The position numbers and the translations under genes were made by a program. The notes under the pieces are model-generated. The model had not been told where the DNA came from. It saw only the letters and a list, made by a program, of their open reading frames with translations, and searched no databases. Positions 11,560 through 22,345 of a DNA stretch of 64,000 nt are shown here, piece by piece (position 1 is the first letter of the stretch; each line of letters begins with the position of its first letter). The stretch is from Prorocentrum cordatum (taxonomy: Eukaryota > Sar > Dinophyceae > Prorocentrales > Prorocentraceae): positions 762,320 to 826,319 of the forward strand of contig CAUYUJ010008113.1 of assembly GCA_963575745.1 (NCBI GenBank), given 5' to 3'.

Positions 11560-12060
11560 ACTTGAGCGCGTCGGCCCGTGAAGTCCTCAACCAGCCAGCT
11601 GCCGCGAAGGATGGAGGTAGCGTGCCAGCAGGCGCCCGATCTCGGCGCTTCCGCTCCAGCGCGTCCACGATCGTCTCCTGGATAGCGCGCTCGGTCAGCT
11701 CCGCCCCCCGTCTCTCGCAGTTGGTCAGCATGGCCCCCGCGTGACACTCCGCCAGCATGCTGTAGAATTCCGGGGGATAGCACTGCGCCACTCGACTCCG
11801 GACCCTCCCTGAGTCGCCCCACGTAGGCTCACCAGGTGCGTCTCGTGGATGCACAGCTGCACGAAGCACCCCATCTGCTTGGCGGTGCCTGGCAGGGTCG
11901 TCATCTTCAGCGCTGGGCATCCCCACATGCACTGCAGGAACGTCACCGGGCACGCACCTAGCTCCTTCTCCCAACTCAGCAGATCCTCGGCGATGAAGAG
12001 GGGGAAGGAGGCACTCCGGGATCGTCTGGGCGTTCGAGCGAGACCGAGCCACACTTCCGC
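11560..12060 (-). pseudogene. Linker segment of the DIRS-like element
   Basis: Protein-like stretches in two frames: LPGTAKQMGCFVQLCIHETH, then VAQCYPPEFYSMLAECHAGA and ETIVDALERKRRDRAPAGTL. The YPP...a.ae motif sits between the methyltransferase-like and recombinase regions in related elements as I recall them. Function unknown. Confidence 0.35.
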
Positions 12061-12189
12061 CCGATGGCCCGCAGGATCCTCAGACTGCTCAGCAACCGCG
12101 CAGTCCCCAGATCCACGCTTCGTAAATCCTGCCCTCGTAGCCCAGGTCGCCCGCAGGGATGGCTTCGCAACCGTGGTTGAGGGGGCCCT

Positions 12190-12480
12190 CCTGGTTGGAC
12201 ACGCACGCGAGACCGCGTAGCGCACGATAGTCCAGCGTGTCCTCCATCCGCAGCAGCCTCCGAGAACATCTCCCACTTCCTCGCGTTCACCTCGTCGGCG
12301 AGGTCGATCTCGGCTTCGAACCCCGCGCCCACGTTCGCGCGCATCAGGAGGTAACCTCGCAGGGCCGCCAAACGTAGCAGCCAGCATTCCAGGCCCCCTT
12401 TCCTCGCGCGCCCACTGCAGAGGTGGGTGAAACGCAGGGCTCGCGCCGAGATCACCGGGCGGCAACGCATCGGCTCGAAC
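12190..12480 (-). pseudogene. Methyltransferase-like segment
   Basis: Reads LRFTHLCSGRARKGGLECWL, LRLAALRGYLLMRANVGAGF and EAEIDLADEVNARKWEMF. 'LelcSG.aR.g.le.wl' followed by a later acidic 'DlaDe' resembles the SAM-binding start of the methyltransferase-type ORF in DIRS-like elements. No NPPY-type catalytic motif is visible. Weak but consistent with the neighbouring blocks. Confidence 0.35.
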
Positions 12481-12999
12481 GGGCCCTCCTCGGCGATCTC
12501 GACCAACTCCTCCACGGCCTCCGCCGCCGAAGGAGGCAGCGCCACCTCCGTCTCGCTCCTGCGCTCTGGGGCCTGCCCGATCGGGCATCCTCGGCTGGGT
12601 CCGTCGCTGCGGTTCCGCTCCGATGGGGCCCGCCTCCAGCGCTCCCTCAACCCGCGCCCCAGGTCCAGCGAAGCCATCCGCCTGCGCATGATCAGGATCG
12701 GCGCGCTGGCGGACCTCCCCTTTGGAGCACCCCCCCAAGGCAGACCATGGAGTCGGTGATCGCCAGGTGTCGTCGGCCCCAGCTCGCTCGCGATCTCCGC
12801 GCGCAGGCCAGCCCAGCCCCCATCTCCAGGACGTCGATGCGCTCGGGCCCAAGAGCTCCCTCCACCTCGACAGGTCGCCCCAGCAGCTGTGCACCGGCGG
12901 CGCCCGAATGCGGGCCCCCAGCTCGACGCCCGCCATCGCGCGCAGGTATCGAGCGCAGGTACCTCCTCGGACCACTGCTCGGCCGCCCAAGATGAGGAG

Positions 13000-13474
13000 A
13001 TGCCCGCCCAGACAGTCCAACCTCCTCGCACGGCGAATCGGGCCTCTCGGCGCTGCTCTCCAGGGTGCTCTCCGCGCCGACGATGGCTACTCTGCGCAGG
13101 CTGGCATCGACCATCGCCGCCGGGGGATCCCAGGGCATGGCCGGGTCCACCGAGATCAGCGGCGCGTTCGCGGCAGCCACCGCCAGCCCCCTGAGCGCCT
13201 CCCTCGGAACCGGCCGACGCGGCCCACCTCGAGCCTCCGAGCACCACTGGTGCGCCTCCGCGAACGCGCTCAGCGCACCCGGGCGCAATAAGAAGCCCCG
13301 GGATAATATGCCCAAGGCGCGCGCCACCGCCCCTGGGCAATCCACCTGCTTGTCCAACATCTCCTCGGCCCCAGCGACCACCGCCCACGTCTTGTCCTGG
13401 TTCGGCGCCAGGCGCATCCCCAGGAAGCCCCCGCCGATCATCCTCGCTTCCTCGGAGCAGTCGCCCTCGCGCAC
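13000..13474 (-). pseudogene. RNase H region of the DIRS-like element
   Basis: Reads GMRLAPNQDKTWAVVAGAEE, ILSRGFLLRPGALSAFAEAH and PLISVDPAMPWDPPAAMVDA, then SLRRVAIVG. The spacing of a post-RT connection domain followed by 'l...D...pW...v..dAS' corresponds to the RNase H of YR-type elements. It continues in frame from the RT block after a break near 13470. Confidence 0.45.
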
Positions 13475-14046
13475 TTGGGCGCCCGCCGACCTTGCGCTCG
13501 AGGAGGCGCCCGGTCGCTGCCCGAGGCCGCGAAGACCGCCCCGATGACCCCGAAGTCGTCGACGCGCCCGCAGTGGACGGCGGGCGCCTCGCGAGAGATC
13601 TGGGGGAGATGGCCGCCCTCCGCCGGCCGCTGCTCCTCCGAGAAACAGCCGAGCCCCAACTGAGGACCTCCATTGAACAAGTCCCCCGCCGTGGCCTGGG
13701 CCATCCAGCGCGCCCGCGACAAGCCCGCAAACGCAGCTCAGATCCCCCGGCGCCCCACCTTGCCCGCAAGGGCCACGTCGTCGGGCAGGGAGACCACCAG
13801 CTCGCTCGCCTTCGCAGTCGGCAGCGCGAAGTAGGGCGCCAACTCCTCCCCTGGGCCGAACGTGTAGTATAAATTGGGCAAGTCGCCTCGGACACGTCGA
13901 GATTGGACATGGCGCTCACTCCCCCCATGGCGCACCACGGCGGCCGCTGCCGCCGCAAAGTAGGAGCGTCGCTGATCGAAAACGAGCCTCAGGGCGACCT
14001 CCGCCTCTGAGCCCGCCACCTCGGCCTTCTTCACCGCGCAGAACAA
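13438..14046 (-). pseudogene. Reverse transcriptase of the DIRS-like element
   Basis: Frame one (13738-14046) reads VALRLVFDQRRSYFA, RGDLPNLYYTFGPGEELAPY and FALPTAKASEL, matching 'lvfD.R..n...gDl.n.fY....p..L..yF.l' of YR-type RTs. Frame two (13438-13722) continues SRARWMAQATAGDLF and reaches HCGRVDDFGVIG, the YxDD box with Tyr replaced by Arg. A frameshift near 13730 separates them. Confidence 0.55.
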
Positions 14047-14214
14047 ACGGCCCGACCTCGTCGACCTTCTCCTCGCGCCTGCGCAACGCCCCAGCTGAAC
14101 CCGCGCGCTTCGCCATGCCCGTCATGCTCTTCTTCCAGCGAAAATGCTGATCCACGTGGCTCTACCTCGGTGCCCTGCGCGCGCTCTTCGCCGCCCGTCT
14201 TCGCCACCTGTCTT

Positions 14215-17200
14215 TTTCCCAACCCTCCTTGGTTGGGCATTCGTTTTGAATAGAGCAGTGTGGTCGCGTCCTTCCTCCTCCCGCCTCCCGCCTCTTTCCT
14301 GCCTCCTCCTGTCTTGCCTGCGGGGGGCTGCGATCTGTGAAACTGTCGCCACTTTCGAGGCCTGCTGGGGGGCCCAGCACAGTGAGGGCCACGGGCGGAC
14401 CCAAATTAAACCTCGCCATCCCTGGGGGGCTGCGATCTGCGAAACTGTCGCCATTTTCGAGGCCTGCTGGGGGGCCCAGCACAGTGAGGGCCACGGGCGG
14501 ACCCAAATTAGACCTCGCCATCCCTGGGGGGCTGCGATCTGCGAAACTGTCGCCATTTTCGAGGCCTGCTGGGGGGCCCAGCACAGTGAGGGCCACGGCG
14601 GATTCAAATTAGACCTCGCCATCCCTGGGGGGCTGCGATCTGCGAAACTGTCGCCATTTTCGAGGCCTGCTGGGGGGCCCAGCACAGTGAGGGCCACGGG
14701 CGGATTCAAATTAGACCTCGCCATCCCTGGGGGGCTGCGATCTGCGAAACTGTCGCCATTTTCGAGGCCTGCTGGGGGGCCCAGCACAGTGAGGGCCACG
14801 GCGGATTCAAATTAGACCTCGCCATCCCTGGGGGGCTGCGATCTGCGAAACTGTCGCCATTTTCGAGGCCTGCTGGGGGGCCCAGCACAGTGAGGGCCAC
14901 GCGCGGACCCAAATTAGACCTCGCCATCCCTGGGGGGCTGCGATCTGTGAAACTGTCGATTGCGCCAGCGATCTGCAACTGTCGCCACTTTCGAGGCCTG
15001 CTGGGGGGCCCAGCACAGTGAGGGCCACGCGCGGATTCAAATTAGACCTCGCCATCCCTGGGGGGCTGCGATCTGCGAAACTGTCGCCACTTTCGAGGCC
15101 TGCTGGGGGGCCCAGCACAGTGAGGGCCAGGGGCGGACCCAAATTAGACCTCGCCATCCCAGGGGGGCTGCGATCTGTGAAACTGTCGCCATTTTCGAGG
15201 CCTGCTGGGGGGCCCAGCACAGTGAGGGCCACGCGCAGATTCAAATTAGACCTCGCCATCCCTGGGGGGCTGCGATCTGCGAAACTGTCGCCATTTTCGA
15301 GGCCTGCTGGGGGGCCCAGCACAGTGAGGGCCACGCGCGGATTCAAATTAGACCTCGCCATCCCTGGGGGGCTGCGATCTGCGAAACTGCCGCCATTTTC
15401 GAGGCCTGCTGGGGGGCCCAGCACAGTGAGGGCCACGGGCAGATTCAAATGAGACCTCGCCATCCCTGCGGGGCTGCGATCTGTGAACCTGTCGCCACTT
15501 TCGAGGCCTGCTGTGATCCCCGTTTTCGAAGTGGCTAGGAGTGCTCAGGAATTGTAAATCATCAGCTTTATCAAGCCCTTTTCCTGTAGCCAGTGTCCTG
15601 CGAGTCTCCCGAATTCCGTCTGCAGACATATGTAACCCTCGCTCCGTCATCGCCCCCTTATAAAGTATCCTAAACTATTTGCGCCCCGCTTTTGCGCAGG
15701 GGTTGGGTACGTCGCCAGGGTAATTTTCCCAACCCTCCTTGGTTGGGTATTCGTTTTGAATAGAGCAGTGTGGTCGCGTCCCTCCTCCCTCCCTTCCTCC
15801 CTCCCTGCCTCTTCCTGTCTTGCCTGCGGGGGGCTGCGATCTGTGAAAATGTCGCCACTTTCGAGGCCTGCTGGGGGGCCCAGCACAGTGAGGGCCACGG
15901 GAAGATTCAAATTAGACCTCGCCATCCCTGGGGGGGCTGCGATCTGTGAAAATGTCGCCACTTTCGAGGCCTGCTGGGGGGCCCAGCACAGTGAGGGCCA
16001 CGGGCAGATTCAAATTAGACCTCGCCATCCCTGGGGGGCTGCGATCTGTGAAACTGTCTCCATTTTCGAGGCCTGCCGGGGGGCCCAGCGCTGAGGGCCA
16101 CGGGCAGATTCAAATTAGACCTCGCCATCCCTGGGGGGCTGCGATCTGTGAAACTGTCGCCATTTTCGAAGCCTGCTGGGGGCCCAGCACAGCGAGGGCC
16201 ACGGGCATATTCAAATTAGACCTCGCCATCCCTGGGGGGCTGCGATCTGTGAAACTGTCGCCATTTCGAGGCCTGCTGGGGGGCCCAGCACAGTGAGGGC
16301 CACGGGCAGATTCAAATTAGACCTCGCCATCCCTGGGGGGCTGCGATCTGTGAAACTGTCGCCATTTTCGAGGCCTGCTGGGGGGCCCAGCACAGTGAGG
16401 GCCACGGGCAGATTCAAATTAGACCTCGCCATCCCTGGGGGGCTGCGATCTGTGAAACTGTCGCCATTTTCGAGGCCTGCTGGGGGGCCCAGCACAGTGA
16501 GGGCCACGGGCAGATTCAAATTAGACCTCGCCATCCCTGGGGGGCTGCGATCTGTGAAACTGTCGCCATTTTCGAGGCCTGCTGGGGGGCCCAGCACAGT
16601 GAGGGCCACGGGCAGATTCAAATTAGACCTCGCCATCCCTGGGGGGGCTGCGATCTGTGAAACTGTCGCCATTTTCGAGGCCTGCTGGGGGGCCCAGCAC
16701 AGTGAGGGCCACGCGCGGATTCAAATTAGACCTCGCCATCCCTGGGGGGCTGCGATCTGTGAAACTGTCGCCATTTTCGAGGCCTGCTGGGGGGCCCAGC
16801 ACAGTGAGGGCCACGGGCAGATTCAAATTAGACCTCGCCATCCCTGGGGGGCTGCGATCTGTGAAACTGTCGCCATTTTCGAGGCCTGCTGGGGGGCCCA
16901 GCACAGTGAGGGCCACGGGCAGATTCAAATTAGACCTCGCCATCCCTGGGGGGCTGCGATCTGTGAAACTGTCGCCATTTTCGAGGCCTGCTGGGGGGCC
17001 CAGCACAGTGAGGGCCACGCGCGGATTCAAATTAGACCTCGCCATCCCTGGGGGGGTGCGATCTGTGAAACTGTCGCCACTTTCGAGGCCTGCTGGGGGG
17101 CCCAGCACAGTGACGCCACGGGCAGATTCCTCTGAAACCTCGCCATCCCTGGGGGGCTGTGATCTGTGAAACTGTCGCCATTTTCGAGGCCTACTGGGGG

Positions 17201-17800
17201 GCCCAGCACAGTGAGGGCCACGCGCGGATTCAAATTAGGCCTCGCCATCTCTGGGGGGGCTGCGATCTGTGAAACTGTCGCCACTTTCGAGGCCTGCTGG
17301 GGGGCCCTGCACAGTTACGCCACGGGCATATTCAAACGGGCTGCGATCTGTGAAACTGTCGCCACTTTCGAGGCCTGCTGAGGGGCCCGGCGCAGTGACG
17401 CCACGGGCAGATTCAAATGAGACCTCGCCATCCCCTGGAGGCTGCGATCTGTGAAACTGTCGCCACTTTCGAGGCCTGCTGGGGGGCCCGGCACAGTGAC
17501 GCCACGCGCGGACCCAAATTAGACCTCGCCATCCCTGCGGGGCTGCGATCTGTGAAACTGTCGCCACTTTCGAGGCCTGCTGTGATCACCATTTTCGAAG
17601 TGGCTAGGAGTGCCCAGGAATTGTAACTCATCAGCTTTATCAAGCCCTTTTCCTGTAGCCAGTGTCCAGCGAGTCTCCCGAATTCCGTCTGCAGACATAT
17701 GCAACCCTCGCTCCGCCATCGCCCCCTTATAAAGTATCCTAAACTATTTGCGCCCCGCTTTTGCGCAAGGGTTGGGCACGTCGCCCGGGTAATTCTGTTG
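14215..17800. repeat. 102-bp satellite in two capped arrays
   Basis: The unit, about 102 bp, contains GGGCTGCGATCTGTGAAACT, TTTCGAGGCCTGCTGGGGGG, CCCAGCACAGTGAGGGCCAC and TTAGACCTCGCCATCCCTGG. Array 1 is 14322-15512 (about 12 units) and array 2 is 15828-17582 (about 17 units). Each is preceded by a cap holding CCCAACCCTCCTTGGTTGGG and TTTTGAATAGAGCAGTGTGG. Each is followed by a conserved spacer starting TTTTCGAAGTGGCTAGGAGT. Because 102 equals 34 codons, several frames stay open on both strands; these are not taken as genes. Confidence 0.95.
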
Positions 17801-17989
17801 AATAGAGCACTGCGTGCTCCGTCTTCCCCCCGCCTGCAAGCTCGCCCATTCGCCTGCGCCACCGCGGTGCGAAGCGCCCAGGGGGCAACGGGCGCCGACG
17901 TTAAACAGGCGCAGCCGCGGAGCAGGGGCCAGCGCCCAGGAGGAGCGCGCGCACTCAGCACTGGAGGACATGAGGAGGGGGAGGAGAAT

Positions 17990-17993
17990 GCGG

Positions 17994-18031
<38 letters not shown>

Positions 18032-18077
18032 AAGAAAGACATATATATATAGAGAGAGAGAGAAGAAAAACAAGAGA

Positions 18078-18135
<58 letters not shown>

Positions 18136-18152
18136 AAGAGAAAGAGAAAGAG

Positions 18153-18198
<46 letters not shown>

Positions 18199-18240
18199 AC
18201 ACACACACACATTCACACATTCACACATTCACACACACAG
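17990..18240 (+). repeat. GA and CA microsatellite
   Basis: GA repeats with GAAA interruptions and a short TATATATA, from 17998 to 18194. CA repeats and three CACATT units follow to 18238. 18240-18600 has no recognised feature. Confidence 0.95.
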
Positions 18241-18699
18241 CAACAACACCAAAACGCAGCCCGACGACGCCGGGCGCAGGCAGTACGTCTGCGACGGCGA
18301 GCATCGACCCTGAAGCGGACCTCGAAATGCTGCCGCGGGCGGGCCCGGCGCCCTGAGGCGGCGGCAAATGCGATGAGAAATGAAAGCGTCGACGCAGGCA
18401 GCAAAGATAATATTCGACGACATCGGCGACGGTGAAAGCAGGTAAAAGGGGGGCGACCAGGGCGAACCCTCAGGCCACCGCGAAGACGAAAAGGTCGAGT
18501 CAACATGTGAAGAGAGACGCGAGACGAAGACATCGGTCATGATGTTCGCGCGTAAAGTTCAACAGAGTCAAGGTCTGAACAGCCGCCATCTTGACACCCC
18601 AGAGCACGCCCAGCAGACAAAGCTTCAAAGCGGCGAGACGTGCGCAATCCACGACGGCAGAATTTCAGGGCCCCGACAATCATGCCGGGTTGCGATTGT

Positions 18700-19440
18700 G
18701 CCGCGAAGAGGGCACTCAGGAAGAAACGATCAAAATGTGTCTGACGAATCTCTGGGAAGCAAGCCTGCGCCCTTCGGAAAAGAATGCTCCTCGGATCCTC
18801 AGCCTTGTGATAGAAAGATGCAAGGTAGTCGTGCAGACGAGTTTGCAGCTTGCCAGCGGTGCAATCAACTGCGCGCGGACCCCTGTGAAACCAGGCGCGA
18901 AGATCGCCCGTTCGCGAGAGGAAGCTACCCTTCCACTACCCCGGCCTCGTGCGATCGGAGACATGTTATTCATGTTATTCAAGCCGACGAAGGCGCTCGA
19001 ATGCCGCCCCCGCCCCGTCGTTCCTATAATCATGCAGCGCAGACAGGTTGCACGAGCGAGACACGATGACTCTTGAAACTGGACGAGCAAAAGAACTTGC
19101 TTCAGCTGCGCGCACAGGGGGCGCGGGAACGCGCCACGAGGCAAGCCGTCAAGCGCATCGCACATTCAAGGAAGCATCGCAAGAGCTCGCGCGACACCGG
19201 GTGAACCTTGAGTAAGAAGAGTAAGACCGACGCACACATCACTCTGAACGCAACAGCAGCGCTCGCAAGTCCTAGCCCCGTATGTCTCGCAGTGCCCACG
19301 CGAGCCATGAATTTCGGGGTAGCTTCTCTCCGCGCATCACGATGAGACTCAAGCCCGATAGACACCCCGAGATATTCAGTACCCATTACCGCTTGCATCC
19401 TTTTAAAGTCGCCGCGGAGGGCCGCGATCAAATCCCCGGA
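18700..19440 (-). pseudogene. Host LINE, part downstream of the nested insertion
   Basis: Resumes on the minus strand with LIAALRGDFKRMQAVMGTEY, then LGVSIGLESHRDARREATPK and GLGLASAAVAFRVMCASVLL. The 'YLGv.iG' motif followed by a hydrophobic helix is what follows the TGLRLN..KC motif in L1-like RTs, so it continues the 21390-22008 fragment. Below about 19100 the frame is broken and nothing further is recognised. Confidence 0.5.
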
Positions 19441-19564
19441 CAAAAGAAGGTCAAGGTTAGCAAGCAAGCAAGCGAGCAAGCAAGTCGAGCACGGACAGCG
19501 CGCGTCGCACGTTGCCACGTGCCCCCAAACAGGGCTCGACAGATGGCAGCCGCGGCTGCCGCCC

Positions 19565-21380
19565 TCACCGCTTACAGAACTCAGCGCAATCATCTTCCAG
19601 CAGCCTCCAAGTACCCCAAATTTCTGCCGCCGTAATCCACGAGGAAGCGCCAACAGGCCTGCCTGCCTCGCCGGTGAAAAACTTGCCAAGGCTGTCGCGC
19701 CACTGCGCAAGCGGCCGCGCCTGTGCTCTGCAACCTGTCAAGGACCAAACTAGCATCACTTTCGTCAAGCGGCAGTCGCCCCGACGGGCAGCGCGCCCTG
19801 CCCGCCGAAACTTTCGCCTTGAAACCTCTTCCACCCAATTGCGAACACCGTGCTCCTGGCTGACCTTGACTGCTGCGCGTGTCGAGCGCACGATCCAGCT
19901 AACCCAGCCCTCCAAACTCTTCCCGCCCCCCGAATCAATAACGACGCGCCTTTTCACACCAGCGACCAATCGCACATTTTCCCTTGCAGCCGGTCGATTG
20001 CGGACTCGCGCTTCAATGTCAATGTCCAAGAAGAACAACCATAGAGAAAGGTAGGCTGAACGACGGAACCAAATAGTCGCACCCGTTGCGATCAAGGATA
20101 ACACCAGTCAGTCAGCTCGCCCTGGCACGCTGAAAACTTAGCCCAAGCTTTCGCAGCCCCGTTCTTCAGCTCAACGTCTTGGGTATTTGTCCAACTTAGA
20201 AGCCTTCCCACATGCATCGCTGCCGCGTCGCCGGGCAGCGCTTCCAAGGTGCGCGACTGCACATGCGCATTGGTTGCCGAAGCTCCCCGGCCAAAGCAGC
20301 CCCGCGTAATCTTTGTTTTATCCCCTTGTACCTCTAATCAGAATTCTTTGGCTTTGCGCATTAGATCGCCCAGCGTATGTTTTGCCAGATAAGACAAACC
20401 GGCCGCCGGCATCAGGTCACCTGCAAAACGTAAGTTTGCCATTCTGCGCGACTTGTATGTCTCAGCGCCCCGCTGGCGCTGCTGCCAGTTGCCTCGAAGT
20501 CCGCGCGCGAGCTTCCCCAGAGCGGCGCTGAACAAAAGTGGGGAAATAGGGCCATCTTGTCTCACGCCCCGCCGTATTTCAAAAGATTTGCTTGCCCGAT
20601 CGCTCTGTGCTTCGCACGACTGTCCTCGGTGAATACGTTGCAGCACGCATATATATATACACGTAGAATAGGGGGAAAACAAACCTACCTCGCTTTCGAC
20701 CACCCGCGCTTCCAAGAGATACCAAACGACGCCAAATTGCAGCCTGTACTGGCCAGGCCGCTCGGCGAGGAGGCGCGCGGCATGGATTGGTTTTGCCTGG
20801 AAGCGAAAGCGTCGTGGGTAACTCACGCTCCGATAGAAGGCGCCCTCTGTTCACGCGGCGCCGCCCGCCAACAATCGCGGTTCTGGGGGTCGAAAGCCTT
20901 CGGGAAATCAATGGCCACAAGACACGGCGGCGCCTGCAATTCGCGAAATACCTCCGACAACAGAGCGACAACAAAAATAGGGTCGTCGGAAGAATATCCA
21001 GCACGAAATCCCGTCTGGTCAACTGACTGCCCCCGCGGCAATGCGCCCCTGACCCTTCCGAGCACCACGCGGCTGAGAAGTTTATATGCAATCGGAAATG
21101 TCGCAATCGGGCGGCGATTGTCGACCGATGTTGGAGCCCCTTCTTAGAATGAGACTTTGAGACGGGAGTGCCTCCAGTGCTCTGGCAACTCCGCGCCCGG
21201 CTGCAGGATGTCCGAGAAAAGAGCGGCAATCGCCAATATTAGCTTGTCGCTGCCTTCCTTCAGCAATTCCGCTACAACGACACCTGCGCCGGCGCTCTTG
21301 CCGTCGGACATCGATTTCAATTGGTCGCGGACCTCGTCGGCATGCGCTGGTGCTACAACCTCAAAGTCAGTTTCCCCGGA
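19565..21380 (-). pseudogene. Nested LINE: reverse transcriptase to C-terminus, decayed
   Basis: In order on the minus strand: KSAGAGVVVAELLKEGSD and PEHWRHSRLKVSF (thumb/finger lead-in), NRRPIATFPIAYKLLSRVVL, QTGFRAGYSSDD, and VAIDFPKAFD (motif A). Then come SFEIRRGVRQDGPISPLLF (motif B, with GD changed to DG) and LRFAGDL (motif C, FADD altered to FAGD), followed by KTKITRGCFGRG. The C-terminal region GWVSWIVRSTRAA, VRNWVEEVSRRKFRRAGRAA and RPLAQWRDSLGKFF is typical of dinoflagellate LINEs. There is a frame change near 20820, a TGA after MRKAKEF, and a changed active site, so the copy is dead. TTGC repeats near 19450-19480 may be its tail. Confidence 0.7.
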
Positions 21381-21389
21381 GCTGCTCAT

Positions 21390-22008
21390 GTTGTCGTCAG
21401 CGAGAAAGATCGCGCATTCCTCGCAGTTAAGCCGGAGGCCAGTAACAGGCCCCAACTTGCGAGGAGCGTTGAGCACAGAGCCCAGCGAGCGGAAGGCATA
21501 TGCGAGCCCGAAACAAAAATCGTCGGCACAAGCGAGGGCGCGAGCAATGTGGCTGGCCATCCGCCTCTTCGCCCACCGCGTCAGCGGGGCGCTGGGCGGC
21601 CATCCCTGCTTCGCACCCCTGCCCATCTGGATGGCACCGCGCCACCCCCCCCCCCCCCACCACACACACACACACACACACACACACCACCACCACCACC
21701 ACCACCACCACCACCACCACCGCCGCCCAACAGAGTAGCAGAGCGCAATGCAAACCCATCTCCAGCAGAACAAACAAGAGCCAGGGGATCGCTGGCAGGA
21801 AAGCCGCGCAGAAGCCAGTCATGAGAAGGCGAGCGCGCTCGTTCACAAGAACGCGCCGCTCCATGGCCGACGCCTCTGCATCAACGACGCTCGTCATCAT
21901 GTCACGGGCCTTCGTGCGCCTCTGGTCGGTGGAGACTAGCGTCGAAGTGTTCTCGGCCAGTGGGGCAGTAATGGCACCCGTCGGGGCTCTGACGCCGGCG
22001 TTGCTCAT
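21390..22008 (-). pseudogene. Host LINE, reverse transcriptase part upstream of the nested insertion
   Basis: Reads KARDMMTSVVDAEASAM, LLMTGFCAAFLPAIPWLLFV (a degraded DFaAAFPSip motif A), RGAKQGWPPSAPL (degraded rGakQGCPlS motif B) and ALACADDFCFGL (motif C, CADD), then VTGLRLNCEECAIF. A CA/CCA microsatellite (21657-21724) interrupts it. The frame is then replaced by the nested LINE at about 21380. This belongs to a different LINE subfamily from the nested copy. Confidence 0.6.
21640..21735 (+). repeat. C-run, CA and CCA microsatellite
   Basis: CCCCCCCCCC, then a CA run, then a CCA run, inside the host LINE remnant. Confidence 0.95.
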
Positions 22009-22345
22009 GCTCGGGGGGCGAAGATCGCGCGGCCCGCGTCTTCAGCATCTCCGTCTTGCAACCCGCCAGCTTCAGCGCCGCGTGGGGCGACGCAGACCTT
22101 GCGCTGACTGGCCTCGAGCAAGGAGGAGGCAGGGCGACGCGCCCCCGCTGAGCGGGAAACATCTCGCCTCGATCCGGCAGCCCCCCGCAGCCGCCAGCGA
22201 GCCCCCCCCCCTGCCTGGCAACCTTCTGCACGCAGGTGCAACGGGGCTGACGACCGTGGTCCGCCGACGAGGAGGCGGGGCGCAGCCGCAGCATCGCGGC
22301 TCCTCGAGGGCGTCGCGGACGGCGGCTGCAACCGACGCGCCTTGC

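Larger units (their letters stand above)
10604..14046 (-). mobile_element. Decayed DIRS-like retroelement (RT, RNase H, methyltransferase-like, tyrosine-recombinase-like)
   Basis: Minus-strand coding debris in several frames falls in the order RT, RNase H, methyltransferase-like, recombinase-like over 3.4 kb. That order is the hallmark of DIRS-type elements. The assignment is inferred from motif fragments recalled from dinoflagellate retroelement proteins; frameshifts between blocks show the copy is inactive. No terminal or split direct repeats were found to delimit it. The adjoining 102-bp satellite begins just above the RT. Confidence 0.5.

Noticed and set aside
11976-13958. A single 660-codon minus-strand protein
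   Set aside because: Only its last part (LRFTHLCSGRARKGGLE onward) is protein-like. The rest is an out-of-frame reading of the RT and RNase H blocks.
14122-17135. Long open frames on both strands across the 102-bp satellite
   Set aside because: The unit is a multiple of three, so several frames stay open automatically. The translations are 34-residue repeats with no domain.
14322-17582. CRISPR-like array
   Set aside because: The repeats are contiguous 102-bp satellite units without unique spacers, and the context is eukaryotic.
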